From a virus, in IMG/VR virus record IMGVR_UViG_3300042385_000266, positions 1 to 24,674 of that record: a stretch of 24,674 nt of DNA; one strand, given 5' to 3'. The notes beneath the pieces were generated by a model. That model worked only from the letters and a program-made list of their open reading frames with translations, was not told the DNA's origin and did no database searches. Of this stretch, positions 7,536-14,386 are shown piece by piece (positions within the stretch are counted from its first letter, which is position 1; each line of letters begins with the position of its first letter). The position numbers were made by a program, and so were the translations under genes.

Positions 7536-8187
7536 ACATCTTCCTTACTCTCTCTATCATTATATCACTTGCTTGAAATCTAAGGTTATACATTGGGGCA
7601 TACCTTGGTATTTTACCAAATTCATTGTCAACCATATGGTTGCCTTTATCTTTAAAATGAAAGTATACAAAGTCAGTCTCAATCATTGTTGTACCTTTAG
7701 GTATTTTTTTAAAATTCATAACTTTTGGATATATAACAAAAGGAGAATCCTCTGGCTGCTCTATAAAAGCCTTAATTTCTTCATCAATAAGCCATGGCAT
7801 ATAAAATCTAAAAACATCAGTAAAACAATCTTTGGGCAACTCAGGAGGCTCTTGATCTGATAAGTAGTACTGTCTAATCCATGGTCTATCTAAACTATAC
7901 AAACCATCTTCCTTTTGAAGTAAAAATATTTCAGCATGATTTGTTTGTTGCAGCGTTACTTCACTACCTTTAATACTTAATAGTTTAGGTTTTGGATATA
8001 GTTTACTAGCATATAAATTTATTGGTTTTATAATACTGTCAGTATACTGATCTTTAATTCCTTCTTGATAAGAAAGCCATCTTGAAGTAACCCTAGATCT
8101 TTCATTTATATACAAGAAAGATTCAGATTTAGATTTATACCAGATGTTAAAATCTAAACTTAGTGGATCAAGTATTTCTTTACTCAC
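7528..8187 (-). CDS. Unknown protein heading the modification operon
   Basis: I do not recognise this 219-residue protein. It is rich in Tyr, Lys and Pro, has no signal peptide or membrane segment, and contains a PEDSPFVIYPKVMNFKKIP stretch before TTMIETDFVYFHF that suggests a beta-sheet core. The start is taken as GTG at 8187 because it forms a GTGA overlap with the stop of the preceding gene; a TTG at 8202 is the alternative. Its end overlaps the unknown paralogue pair, so it is part of the same translational chain. It could be a more distant relative of that pair, but the shared motifs are too weak for me to claim that. Confidence 0.55.
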   Translation of the reverse strand: MSKEILDPLSLDFNIWYKSKSESFLYINERSRVTSRWLSYQEGIKDQYTDSIIKPINLYASKLYPKPKLLSIKGSEVTLQQTNHAEIFLLQKEDGLYSLDRPWIRQYYLSDQEPPELPKDCFTDVFRFYMPWLIDEEIKAFIEQPEDSPFVIYPKVMNFKKIPKGTTMIETDFVYFHFKDKGNHMVDNEFGKIPRYAPMYNLRFQASDIMIERVRKMYE

Positions 8188-8666
8188 TCTTCTTCTGACC
8201 AATCTTTATTTAATAATTCTTTTGGTATAACCTTGTACCCACTTCTATCAATACCAATTTCATATCCTTTTTCAGCCTCTATCCAACCCAACAAATTAAC
8301 TGTTCTATATTCTGAGTCTGATAGTTCTGCACCCCAAATAATTAAACCACGATTAAGATCTTTTTCACGCACTGCTGGACCAGACTGTGTTCTTACTCTT
8401 CTTACTTCTATGTTTGTTCCTACGTCTGGCATATCTTTATACTTCTTATGCTTTCTACCGTCCCAAACTGAGGCATGCCAATACTGGTTTGTATATTTAG
8501 CAACTGCTAGTTCACAAATTGCTGATGCTGGTTGAGCGTTTCTATCTTCTTCCATACTAGATCTATTGTAGTATGAAGCATCTACCTTATTCCAATTTTC
8601 TGTATATCTTCGCATACCTACCATATAGGCGTGTTCATATTCCCATGGTTCTAATTCAATTATCAA
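8184..8666 (-). CDS. Putative PD-(D/E)XK-like phage protein
   Basis: The product has 160 residues. The arrangement ICELAVAKY (Glu52), MPDVGTNIEVRRVR (Asp81 and E-V-R at 87-89) and a later LLGWIEAEKGYEIG is that of small phage and prophage proteins with a restriction-endonuclease-like core: an acidic helix residue, then D-x5-E-x-K/R. Arg replaces the usual Lys, so it may be inactive or bind without cutting. The start is a TTG with AGGA about seven bases upstream, 27 bases after the tRNA-Thr. It overlaps the next gene by GTGA. DNA binding or cleavage is plausible; the assignment rests on motif spacing, not on a database match. Confidence 0.5.
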   Translation of the reverse strand: MIIELEPWEYEHAYMVGMRRYTENWNKVDASYYNRSSMEEDRNAQPASAICELAVAKYTNQYWHASVWDGRKHKKYKDMPDVGTNIEVRRVRTQSGPAVREKDLNRGLIIWGAELSDSEYRTVNLLGWIEAEKGYEIGIDRSGYKVIPKELLNKDWSEEE

Positions 8667-8693
8667 TTGCTTTCCTATTCTGTTAGTGTTGCG

Positions 8694-8765
8694 AGCCTCG
8701 ACTCAGGATTGAACTGAGGACCTTCCGCTTACAAGGCGGACGCACTGCCACTGTGCTATCGAGGC
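8694..8765 (-). tRNA. tRNA-Thr (anticodon TGT)
   Basis: On the minus strand the 7-bp acceptor stem is GCCTCGA/TCGAGGC, the anticodon stem is TCCGC/GCGGA around loop CTTGTAA (anticodon TGT, reading ACA and related Thr codons), and the T-arm is CTCAG-TTCAATC-CTGAG. The length is 72 bases. CCA is not encoded: the discriminator T is followed by CG. It is the last of three tRNAs and sits one base from tRNA-Met. ACA is favoured in an AT-rich genome, which fits a role in supporting phage translation. Confidence 0.93.
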
Positions 8766-8766
8766 G

Positions 8767-8840
8767 TGGGAGTAACAGGACTTGAACCTGTGATAGCCGA
8801 ATTATGAGTTCGGTGCCTTAACCTACTTGGCTATACTCCC
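8767..8840 (-). tRNA. tRNA-Met (anticodon CAT)
   Basis: The acceptor stem is GGGAGTA/TACTCCC, the anticodon stem is CCGAA/TTCGG around loop CTCATAA, and the T-arm is ACAGG-TTCAAGT-CCTGT, 74 bases in all. CCA is not encoded. The first base pair of the acceptor (G-C) makes an initiator unlikely. An elongator Met or a tRNA-Ile whose CAT is modified to lysidine both remain possible, and I cannot separate them with confidence from the sequence. Confidence 0.9.
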
Positions 8841-8845
8841 TTTGG

Positions 8846-8918
8846 CTGGCGTGGTAGGTCTCGATCCTACGACTTCGAAATTAACAGTTTCGCACTCTGC
8901 CAACTGAGTTACACGCCA
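8846..8918 (-). tRNA. tRNA-Asn (anticodon GTT)
   Basis: The acceptor stem is TGGCGTG/CACGCCA, the anticodon stem is CGAAA/TTTCG around loop CTGTTAA (anticodon GTT), and the T-arm is GTAGG-ATCGAGA-CCTAC. The discriminator G is followed by an encoded CCA (8843-8845), unlike the other two tRNAs. The 5' end lies only six bases after the metallopeptidase-like stop codon, so it must be processed from a longer mRNA-tRNA transcript. Asn codons are very frequent in the AT-rich genes of this window. Confidence 0.93.
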
Positions 8919-8924
8919 TTGTTT

Positions 8925-10349
8925 TTAATTACCTGGTTCTATTTTTATTACATCTCCAAAGTCTCCTGCTTCAACAACAGTTATCTTGACACCACCATAA
9001 CTAACGCTGTCGCCTTTTATAAGTGCTCCCTTTTCAGAAATACTTTGTCCAGGACATTTCTTCTTTGGCGTAGTGGAAGGAACGTGAATAGTTTTTTCAT
9101 TCCAGCCTTGACCATATCTTGAAGCAACGTAAACAAGTGCTCCTTGTTGACACTTTGGAATCTTGTAACTGTAACCGTAGGGCCTTACTGATTCAACGGC
9201 TATATAATCTGAACCTGAAAGTGGCACCATCAGTAATTTCTCATAACCACCTTTAATAGTTGATGGTTTTAGCCAATGAGTAGTCACTTTGTCTTTCGGG
9301 GCACATCTAACTTGATCTTCACTAATCATTTGTAGAATCCATTTGTGTAATGCCAACCAGTCGCTATCTTTCTCAAACATGATTGACCACTTCATTGATT
9401 CATTTGGTTGGCCAAATACCTGATTGAAAGTAGTAAACGTGCCAGAAGAATGTCCCCATTCGTGCATTTGACCTAATGCCCCTGAGCCATTAAATTTGTA
9501 ATTTGCTACCCAGTTTCCATATTTCTTTTTATTTTGTTCACGACTTCCAACATCAAAATTGTATGGATGATCTGTTACATAAAGTCGTCTCACAAGTTTT
9601 TCTTGTGTCTGGATAGTGGAATCAAAAAGATTAAAATTCATTAAGTCTTTTCTTTTGGTGTTAGGAGGCCCTACAACCCACATATGGTTTGACTTAGAAA
9701 AATCGATAGCAGGATCTGCAACCGCAACAACATCTTGAACCAATCTCAAGTAATTTGGAATTGCTTCATCAGGGTGCGTATTCTGGCCAGAAGTAGATCC
9801 AGTTGAGAGCCAATGATCTCCAACATCATATGATTTTAAAGTATTTGGAATCATGAAATATTTATCTGGCACAATAATCTTGAAATTAAATGGAAGATCA
9901 CTTTGCTTATTCATCACATCTTCCATTGCTTTAATCCAGTCTTTGTAGTCTTTTTGAGGATTGGATTTAACTTTGTAGTCAGGTGTTTGGAATGGAACAA
10001 ATTGCAAAGTGTAATTAGGACCTAAAATTTCACCTCGTGCCTGTTTTCCTCTTTGCGAACCCCAATAATTAGCGATCATGCATTGATCAGCACCAAGTAA
10101 TTCTGCTCTATCACTTTGAGCAGTTTTAGGAGTTTTAGAAGTTAATTTCCCACTGACATATCTATAAGGAATTGGACAGGCTGGATAGTTCCAGGTGAAG
10201 TCTTGATATTTCTTCCAAGCAGCAGGAACCTTTGGATCTTTTTCACATCTATCGCCCACACGAGCATCAGTTGGAATTTGAGTTAAGGCAGAAGTTGGAA
10301 CTGAAATGCTAGATAACACTAAAGACAAAGCAATAATTATTTTTTTCAT
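8925..10349 (-). CDS. Secreted zinc metallopeptidase-like protein (HEWGH motif)
   Basis: The product has 474 residues. The signal peptide has a Lys-Lys start and a hydrophobic core ending near Ala21. The central HEWGHSSG (His296, Glu297, His300) is an HExxH zinc-binding motif. The region after it, with DYIAVESVRPYGYSYKIP and GALVYVASR (about 381-420), resembles the 'ExR...Y-D...GLLVY' segment that follows the catalytic site in M6-type peptidases. A third zinc ligand of HExxHxxGxxH type is not evident. Cysteines recur through the sequence, which fits an exported protein. The first half (DARVGDRCEKDP...W..YPACP) matches secreted proteins I associate with actinobacteria. Base composition looks slightly richer in GC than neighbours, which may mean host origin. 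The SD is GGAG. It follows the subtilisin-like gene after 20 bases and precedes the tRNAs. Confidence 0.7.
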   Translation of the reverse strand: MKKIIIALSLVLSSISVPTSALTQIPTDARVGDRCEKDPKVPAAWKKYQDFTWNYPACPIPYRYVSGKLTSKTPKTAQSDRAELLGADQCMIANYWGSQRGKQARGEILGPNYTLQFVPFQTPDYKVKSNPQKDYKDWIKAMEDVMNKQSDLPFNFKIIVPDKYFMIPNTLKSYDVGDHWLSTGSTSGQNTHPDEAIPNYLRLVQDVVAVADPAIDFSKSNHMWVVGPPNTKRKDLMNFNLFDSTIQTQEKLVRRLYVTDHPYNFDVGSREQNKKKYGNWVANYKFNGSGALGQMHEWGHSSGTFTTFNQVFGQPNESMKWSIMFEKDSDWLALHKWILQMISEDQVRCAPKDKVTTHWLKPSTIKGGYEKLLMVPLSGSDYIAVESVRPYGYSYKIPKCQQGALVYVASRYGQGWNEKTIHVPSTTPKKKCPGQSISEKGALIKGDSVSYGGVKITVVEAGDFGDVIKIEPGN

Positions 10350-10369
10350 TTTATTATAACTCCATCTAC

Positions 10370-11290
10370 TTATTCTGTAACTTTTACTATTTTATCAGTA
10401 ACGATCAGACCTTTTTGCCATTGTGTTGCAACAGCAACATTTGCAGAAGATGTTGTTTGAGGAATTAAACCAAACAGCACTGAGCCATAATTAAACTTAC
10501 CTGTTGGTAATACTCCAAAATAATCTGTATTTTGATCATGATTTCCTACTGGAAATGTAGAAACAGAAACTGTATCAGTGATACATGCTGGATATGCTAC
10601 TGGTTTTCTGTTTGAATCATTACCTGTAGAAACAAATACTGGAATACCTTTATTTTTTAAACTGGCAACTGTTGCTCTAATTGCTGGATCAACAATTTTA
10701 ACATTAACTAATCCAGTTGGAGAAAGTTTACAATCGCCTGGCTTTTTCATATTTCCACTTAATCCGTAAGAAAATGACACAGCAGATACATTTGATGAAT
10801 TAGCATCTACCCATTTTAATGCTGCAAGAAAATCATTACCATTTAATATTCCAACTGCACCTTTGTTTGATACTGTTGCAGATCTAACTAATATAAGTGG
10901 AACATCTGGATTATTTCTACGAGCAACTTCAACCATAGCCATACCATGATTTACTGGATCAGAAACTCTTTTTGAAGGTTTTGGTGTATTTACACACTTA
11001 TCTGTTGCAATACAAACAATAGTTGTGTTAGCAACTCTTGTATCAAAGTAACTATCAATAATTATAATTGGTTTAGTATTAACTGCTGGTGTTGGAGTTG
11101 GTGTAACAACTGGTGTTGGTGTAACAACTGGTGTTGGAACAACAACTGGTGTTGGACTCTCAACTATAGGTGTTGGAGTTGGTGTAACAACTGGTGTTGG
11201 AACAACAACTGGTGTTGGACTCTCAACTGCATTTGCTGGAACTGCTAGTACTGAAAATAAAACAGATAAAACAATAAACATTTTTTTCAT
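10370..11290 (-). CDS. Secreted subtilisin-like (S8) protease with Pro/Thr-repeat linker
   Basis: The product has 306 residues. The signal peptide ends in ANA at residues 19-21. Residues 24-70 are PTP/VVTP repeats. The S8-like domain then shows Asp79 (IIIIDS), His115 (VNHGMAM), a VSFSYG strand, Asn224 in VSTGNDS (oxyanion hole) and a QTTSSA segment near the end where subtilases have GTSMA, making Ser271 the probable nucleophile. The order Asp-His-Asn-Ser is as in subtilases, but the domain is short (about 235 residues) and the Gly before Thr-Ser is Thr, so activity is not certain. The ATG overlaps the stop of the 58-residue phage gene (TAATG), so an exported protease is translationally tied to a phage operon. 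Confidence 0.75.
   Translation of the reverse strand: MKKMFIVLSVLFSVLAVPANAVESPTPVVVPTPVVTPTPTPIVESPTPVVVPTPVVTPTPVVTPTPTPAVNTKPIIIIDSYFDTRVANTTIVCIATDKCVNTPKPSKRVSDPVNHGMAMVEVARRNNPDVPLILVRSATVSNKGAVGILNGNDFLAALKWVDANSSNVSAVSFSYGLSGNMKKPGDCKLSPTGLVNVKIVDPAIRATVASLKNKGIPVFVSTGNDSNRKPVAYPACITDTVSVSTFPVGNHDQNTDYFGVLPTGKFNYGSVLFGLIPQTTSSANVAVATQWQKGLIVTDKIVKVTE
11088..11228 (-). repeat. In-gene tandem repeat encoding PTP/VVTP linker
   Basis: Two near-identical direct copies (11088-11165 and 11169-11228) encode VESPTPVVVPTPVVTPTPTP-type sequence. One copy contains an extra 18-base unit. The nucleotide identity is higher than amino acid selection alone would require, which suggests recent slippage or duplication and probable length variation between relatives. 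Confidence 0.75.
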
Positions 11291-11466
11291 TAAGATAACT
11301 CCATTAATCTAATTACATAACAACATGGGTCGCCGCCTTGGTCCCACTCTTCTTGCTCTTCTTCGCTCATGTATTGAAAACCACCATCATGAGTACTACA
11401 AAATGGCTCAGTTATCCAGCCTTTGTCAATGCCTTGTAACAGCCAAATCTCAAATTCTGTATTCAT
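11290..11466 (-). CDS. Small acidic actinophage-type protein, 58 aa
   Basis: This reading frame begins at ATG 11464-11466 and ends in a TAA that overlaps the next ATG. The product starts MNTEFEIWLLQGIDKGWI, followed by TEPFCSTHD, an acidic SEEEQEEWDQGGDPC block and a CCYVIRL end. Short proteins with the same order (a WLxxGID-x-G-(F/W)-I helix, EPFCxTHD, an acidic stretch, then GGDPC-x-V-x-R) recur in actinobacteriophage genomes as I remember them. Function is unknown; the Cys/His residues could bind a metal. It lies 15 bases after the HslV-like gene, with no strong Shine-Dalgarno. Confidence 0.75.
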   Translation of the reverse strand: MNTEFEIWLLQGIDKGWITEPFCSTHDGGFQYMSEEEQEEWDQGGDPCCYVIRLMELS

Positions 11467-11481
11467 ATATCTAGTATAGAC

Positions 11482-12003
11482 CTAGATGCTTACCGTGTCA
11501 ATAGGACCAGTGCAAGATGTTGAAAAATTAATAGCAGCACCTACTGCTTGAATAACTCTGTTTCTTCCATTCTTTTGTTTTTGAGTAGAGTAAAGTGATC
11601 CTAATGCAAACTCTGATGCTGAGCCCATTGCTAAATAATCTAAATCATATTCTGTTAGTGACATATCTAAAGCACTGTGTTCAAACATTCTACCTTTAAC
11701 ACAAATTATCATTCCAAAGTCTGAGTCTTTAGAAACGTCAACCCACCATTTGTCATAGAAATCTCTTAGTGATATTAAAAATTTTGTATACATAAACTTA
11801 TCTATGTTACCTTCTGGTACAGGTGGTTTAAAGTTTAACCTTATTCTTTCACCATCCATGGTGCCAGCATATCCTATTAGATATTGACCAGTCTTCCAAA
11901 CTTTAGGTGCTTTTAAAGTAAGCATGCTGTTTTCATCTGATGCACCTCTGTCACCAGCCATATAAATCTTATTTTCTTGTCTAACTACTGCAATGCAGGT
12001 CAA
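11482..12003 (-). CDS. HslV-like Ntn-hydrolase (proteasome beta fold)
   Basis: At 173 residues it is close to bacterial HslV (about 175). The sequence MTCIAVV...MAGDRGAS...KAPKVWK...YLIGYAG parallels HslV's MTTIVSVR...IAGDGQAT...KKV...IAGFAG. After Met removal the residues fall at Thr1, Asp17 and Lys33, exactly the proteasome catalytic set. The later YLAMGSASEFALGSL corresponds to HslV's 'AIGSGGPYAQAAA'. The protein should therefore be a threonine protease needing no propeptide. No HslU-type ATPase is seen in this window. The start is TTG (12001-12003) with GAGAGGG about six bases upstream. It has the strongest promoter in the window. Such genes occur in other phages; a role in virion maturation or host protein turnover is possible. 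Confidence 0.8.
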   Translation of the reverse strand: MTCIAVVRQENKIYMAGDRGASDENSMLTLKAPKVWKTGQYLIGYAGTMDGERIRLNFKPPVPEGNIDKFMYTKFLISLRDFYDKWWVDVSKDSDFGMIICVKGRMFEHSALDMSLTEYDLDYLAMGSASEFALGSLYSTQKQKNGRNRVIQAVGAAINFSTSCTGPIDTVSI

Positions 12004-12033
12004 ATGAAACCCTCTCTAGATATGGTTATTTCA

Positions 12034-12062
12034 AGTATACCATTACCCAGGGAGGGTGTCAA
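12034..12062 (-). promoter_or_regulatory. Strong sigma70-type promoter of the HslV-like gene
   Basis: The minus strand shows a perfect -35 TTGACA (12057-12062), a 17-base spacer and -10 TATACT (12034-12039) preceded by TGG, giving an extended -10. It occupies the gap between the holin-like stop (12067) and the TTG start at 12003, leaving a leader of about 25 bases that includes GAGAGGG. It is the best promoter match in the window and would drive the HslV-like gene, the small protein, both secreted proteases and possibly the tRNAs. Confidence 0.75.
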
Positions 12063-12066
12063 ATAC

Positions 12067-12351
12067 CTACTTAGATTTCTTGTCTACTGAGTTAAATGCA
12101 CTATTGATTTCTTCGATGCTTAGTCTTCCATCATCGATAAATCCTCGTGCTAGTTTTTCAACTACTGTGGCAACTCCTAGAGTTCCTGCAAGAATTATTG
12201 CACTCACAGTATCGATACCGATAATTGCACCAGCACCAATAACCCCAAGTCCATTGGCTGCAAATACAGCGATTATTCTAAGTAGAATATTTTTAATACC
12301 GCTTATTGCTCCCATTGCCTTTTCGTCATCTAATTTTGTTTCTTTTGCCAT
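12067..12351 (-). CDS. Holin-like membrane protein
   Basis: The product has 94 residues: a charged N-terminus, an amphipathic segment, then a Gly/Ala/Ile-rich hydrophobic stretch (about 28-65) that can form two short membrane passes, and a polar C-terminus DDGRLSIEEINSAF. A final DDGxLxxEEIxxAF is a feature I associate with holin-type proteins of actinobacteriophages. Holins make the membrane hole that lets the endolysin out; no endolysin is recognisable nearby, unless one of the secreted proteases contributes. GGAGG is spaced six bases from the ATG, and the upstream membrane protein ends two bases before it. Confidence 0.6.
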   Translation of the reverse strand: MAKETKLDDEKAMGAISGIKNILLRIIAVFAANGLGVIGAGAIIGIDTVSAIILAGTLGVATVVEKLARGFIDDGRLSIEEINSAFNSVDKKSK

Positions 12352-12352
12352 G

Positions 12353-12835
12353 TTATTCCTCCCCTCTAACTCTTATTGTCACTAACCAGACAACAAGAAC
12401 TATGATGATTGCATAACCAACAGTGATCTTTGCAGATCCTTCAAGCACTAGCCATGCTGCGAACATACCTAGTAATGTCCACAATTGATTTAATGTTTCT
12501 ACAAATGCTTCTACTAGCCATGCCCATACAAACTTAACTGCTTTCCATACTTTTTGAAACATCCATACAATTAATTTCCAGGTACTAACAAATACCCATT
12601 TAATTGCATTGTATATACTTGTGATAATCCAGGTAACAAATTCAATACCTTCTTTGACTACCGCTACTACTGCTTTATATATACCTTTTATGATCTTCCA
12701 AACAAGATTAAGAACATAATTAACTACCGCCCAAACCTTGATCAGAATAAACTTAACTAGGTTTATAGGTAACATAACTACGAACTTAACTGCTTTGAAG
12801 ATAAATTTAAAAGGTTTTAATATTGCTTTTATCAT
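12353..12835 (-). CDS. Trp/Lys-rich amphipathic membrane protein
   Basis: I do not recognise this 160-residue protein. Residues 1-115 are a run of short amphipathic repeats in which Lys and Trp alternate with Ile, Val and Phe, for example KFIFKAVKFVV, VWKIIKGIYKAVVAVV and NAIKWVFVSTWKLIVW, spaced about 11-18 residues. The end (120-155) is a more ordinary membrane region followed by TIRVRGEE. Such a design should lie along or insert into membranes. It starts at an ATGA overlap with the preceding secreted protein and has AGGAGG five bases upstream. Position next to the holin suggests lysis; a short membrane-active or tail-tape-like component is the alternative. Confidence 0.65.
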   Translation of the reverse strand: MIKAILKPFKFIFKAVKFVVMLPINLVKFILIKVWAVVNYVLNLVWKIIKGIYKAVVAVVKEGIEFVTWIITSIYNAIKWVFVSTWKLIVWMFQKVWKAVKFVWAWLVEAFVETLNQLWTLLGMFAAWLVLEGSAKITVGYAIIIVLVVWLVTIRVRGEE

Positions 12836-14355
12836 TTTATCCTCCTTGTATTTCTACGATTCTTAAGTTTAGGCTTACGCTTTACCTTAAGTTTTTTCTT
12901 TTTGCTGTCGCTGCCTTCGCCACCGCCGCCAGCGTCTCCCCCACCACTACTTCCACCAGATCCTGATGGACCAGATGTACTACCAGTTGGTGCACTTGAG
13001 GTTGGTGGTATTGCTGCCATTGCTGCACCTACTGCTTGAACAGCAATAACTGATGCAATAACTACATCTTCTGAGTCTTCTCTTTCTTCTTCTGTCATAT
13101 CAGCACCCAATTGTCCAAGTGCTTCAAATGTTTGACTTGGGTCTGAAAATAACTCTCCTATTAAGGCTGTAGGGTCAGACAGTTGTTCAAAAATAACTGC
13201 AACACCTGCCTCTATCTCAACACCTTCACGGTATTCAATTATTTGATTCTCATCTAACTGTTCTAAAAGTTCTAACACCTGCTCATCGTTTAACTCTTCT
13301 AATAATTCAGTAATAGGCATTGCTTCATCAACTTCATAGTTATCCAACAATAAGTCTGTAATGTCTTGCAATTGTTCATCTGAAATTTCTTCTTCATTAA
13401 CTATTAGTTCATCAATAGCATTGTTAATTTCTTCTTCTACTGGTATAATTTCTTCTATAGGAGTTGGTTCAAGTGAAGGTTCGATTACAGGTTCTGGTTG
13501 TAACTCTTCTATCACTATTGGTTCTGGTTCCTCTATCACTACTGGCTCTGGTTCGAATGTTGGCTGAGGGTTTGGGTCTGGTTGAACTGGATCAGGAGTT
13601 GGACTTGGAGTTGGATCAGGACTAGGTGTTTCTGTAGGCGTAGGAGTAGGGCTAGGGCTTTCTGTAGGTGTTTCTGTAGGTGTTGGTGTAGGACTTGGAG
13701 TTTCTGTAGGTGTTTCGGTAGGTGTTGGGGTAGGGCTTGGTGTAGCACCACCAGTTGACTCATAGATATATCTTGTATATTCATTTGAACTATTTAATCC
13801 AACTACAGTTCCTACTCTCCATCCACCACAAATCTGTCCATCTCCACAATGACCAGTATGCCAAGATAAACGAAGTGAGCCATCATCTAAATTTCCACCC
13901 CATGCAGCATAAGTATCTGCAGAAGTTTGTTGGATAGTACTATTTGGAGCAAACCCCATAGAGCCATAGCCTGTATTAAAATACCAATAGGAACCGTTTT
14001 CTAATAGAGTTTGATTAGACATGTTTGGTTGAATGGTAAATACCATTTCTCTTTTACCAGCAGCAAGAAGCATTAAGTTTGAGTTATTGGTTAATCCACC
14101 AGCATATAGAATATAGTCTTGATCACAAGCAGTGGTTATATTTGATAATAAATCAGTACCTCCATAAGTTCCAGACCAACACAGAGCCCATCCACCAGAT
14201 TCAACTACAGATTTATCAACATTTTGTTGTGGTCCAGATGGGTAATAGGTTGGAGGATTAGCAATTGATTTAACTAATGGAATACAAGAAAGTAATAGTA
14301 TGCAGGATACTATAAAGACAAAGAATGCTCTGCGAAGAGTCCTAAAGTTATTAAT
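12832..14355 (-). CDS. Exported Pro/Thr-rich membrane protein, probable ATT start
   Basis: The first ATG (14073) would cut off a clearly coding region. The frame stays open upstream to an ATT at 14353-14355, directly after a TAA, with GGAGGT nine bases before it, and holds no ATG, GTG or TTG. Read this way the 507-residue product has a signal peptide (RTLRRAFFVFIVSCILLLSC...), a Cys-containing globular domain (about 36-203), a Pro/Thr/Glu-repeat linker (204-265), an acidic helical region (266-430), a membrane segment (about 431-449), a Gly/Ser linker (452-484) and a Lys/Arg tail. It should be exported and anchored with the basic tail inside. Function is unknown; surface binding, exclusion or lysis control are options. 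The promoter at 14387-14415 precedes it. Confidence 0.65.
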   Translation of the reverse strand: MNNFRTLRRAFFVFIVSCILLLSCIPLVKSIANPPTYYPSGPQQNVDKSVVESGGWALCWSGTYGGTDLLSNITTACDQDYILYAGGLTNNSNLMLLAAGKREMVFTIQPNMSNQTLLENGSYWYFNTGYGSMGFAPNSTIQQTSADTYAAWGGNLDDGSLRLSWHTGHCGDGQICGGWRVGTVVGLNSSNEYTRYIYESTGGATPSPTPTPTETPTETPSPTPTPTETPTESPSPTPTPTETPSPDPTPSPTPDPVQPDPNPQPTFEPEPVVIEEPEPIVIEELQPEPVIEPSLEPTPIEEIIPVEEEINNAIDELIVNEEEISDEQLQDITDLLLDNYEVDEAMPITELLEELNDEQVLELLEQLDENQIIEYREGVEIEAGVAVIFEQLSDPTALIGELFSDPSQTFEALGQLGADMTEEEREDSEDVVIASVIAVQAVGAAMAAIPPTSSAPTGSTSGPSGSGGSSGGGDAGGGGEGSDSKKKKLKVKRKPKLKNRRNTRRIK

Positions 14356-14386
14356 TTAATAACTACCTCCAATGTGAGATAGTACT

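Noticed and set aside
8767-8840. Initiator tRNA-fMet
   Set aside because: The acceptor stem begins with a paired G-C rather than the unpaired first position of bacterial initiators. Elongator Met or Ile2 remain possible.
11088-11228. Short direct repeats that could be taken for a CRISPR array
   Set aside because: Repeat units are in frame, have no unique spacers of constant length and encode PTP/VVTP linker.
12043-12056. Small ACCC...GGGT inverted repeat between the holin-like and HslV-like genes as a terminator
   Set aside because: The stem is only four base pairs, has no T-run and lies inside the -35/-10 spacer of the strong promoter.
13361-13784. Open frames in the Pro/Thr/Glu-repeat region on both strands (Ser/Gly-rich or Gln/Leu-rich products)
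   Set aside because: They are by-products of the repetitive PT/E coding sequence of the exported protein, not separate genes.
14073-14261. ATG at 14073 as the start of the exported protein gene, with a plus-strand frame above it
   Set aside because: The minus-strand frame continues upstream through a clear signal peptide to 14355 behind GGAGGT, and the plus-strand frame is a shadow.
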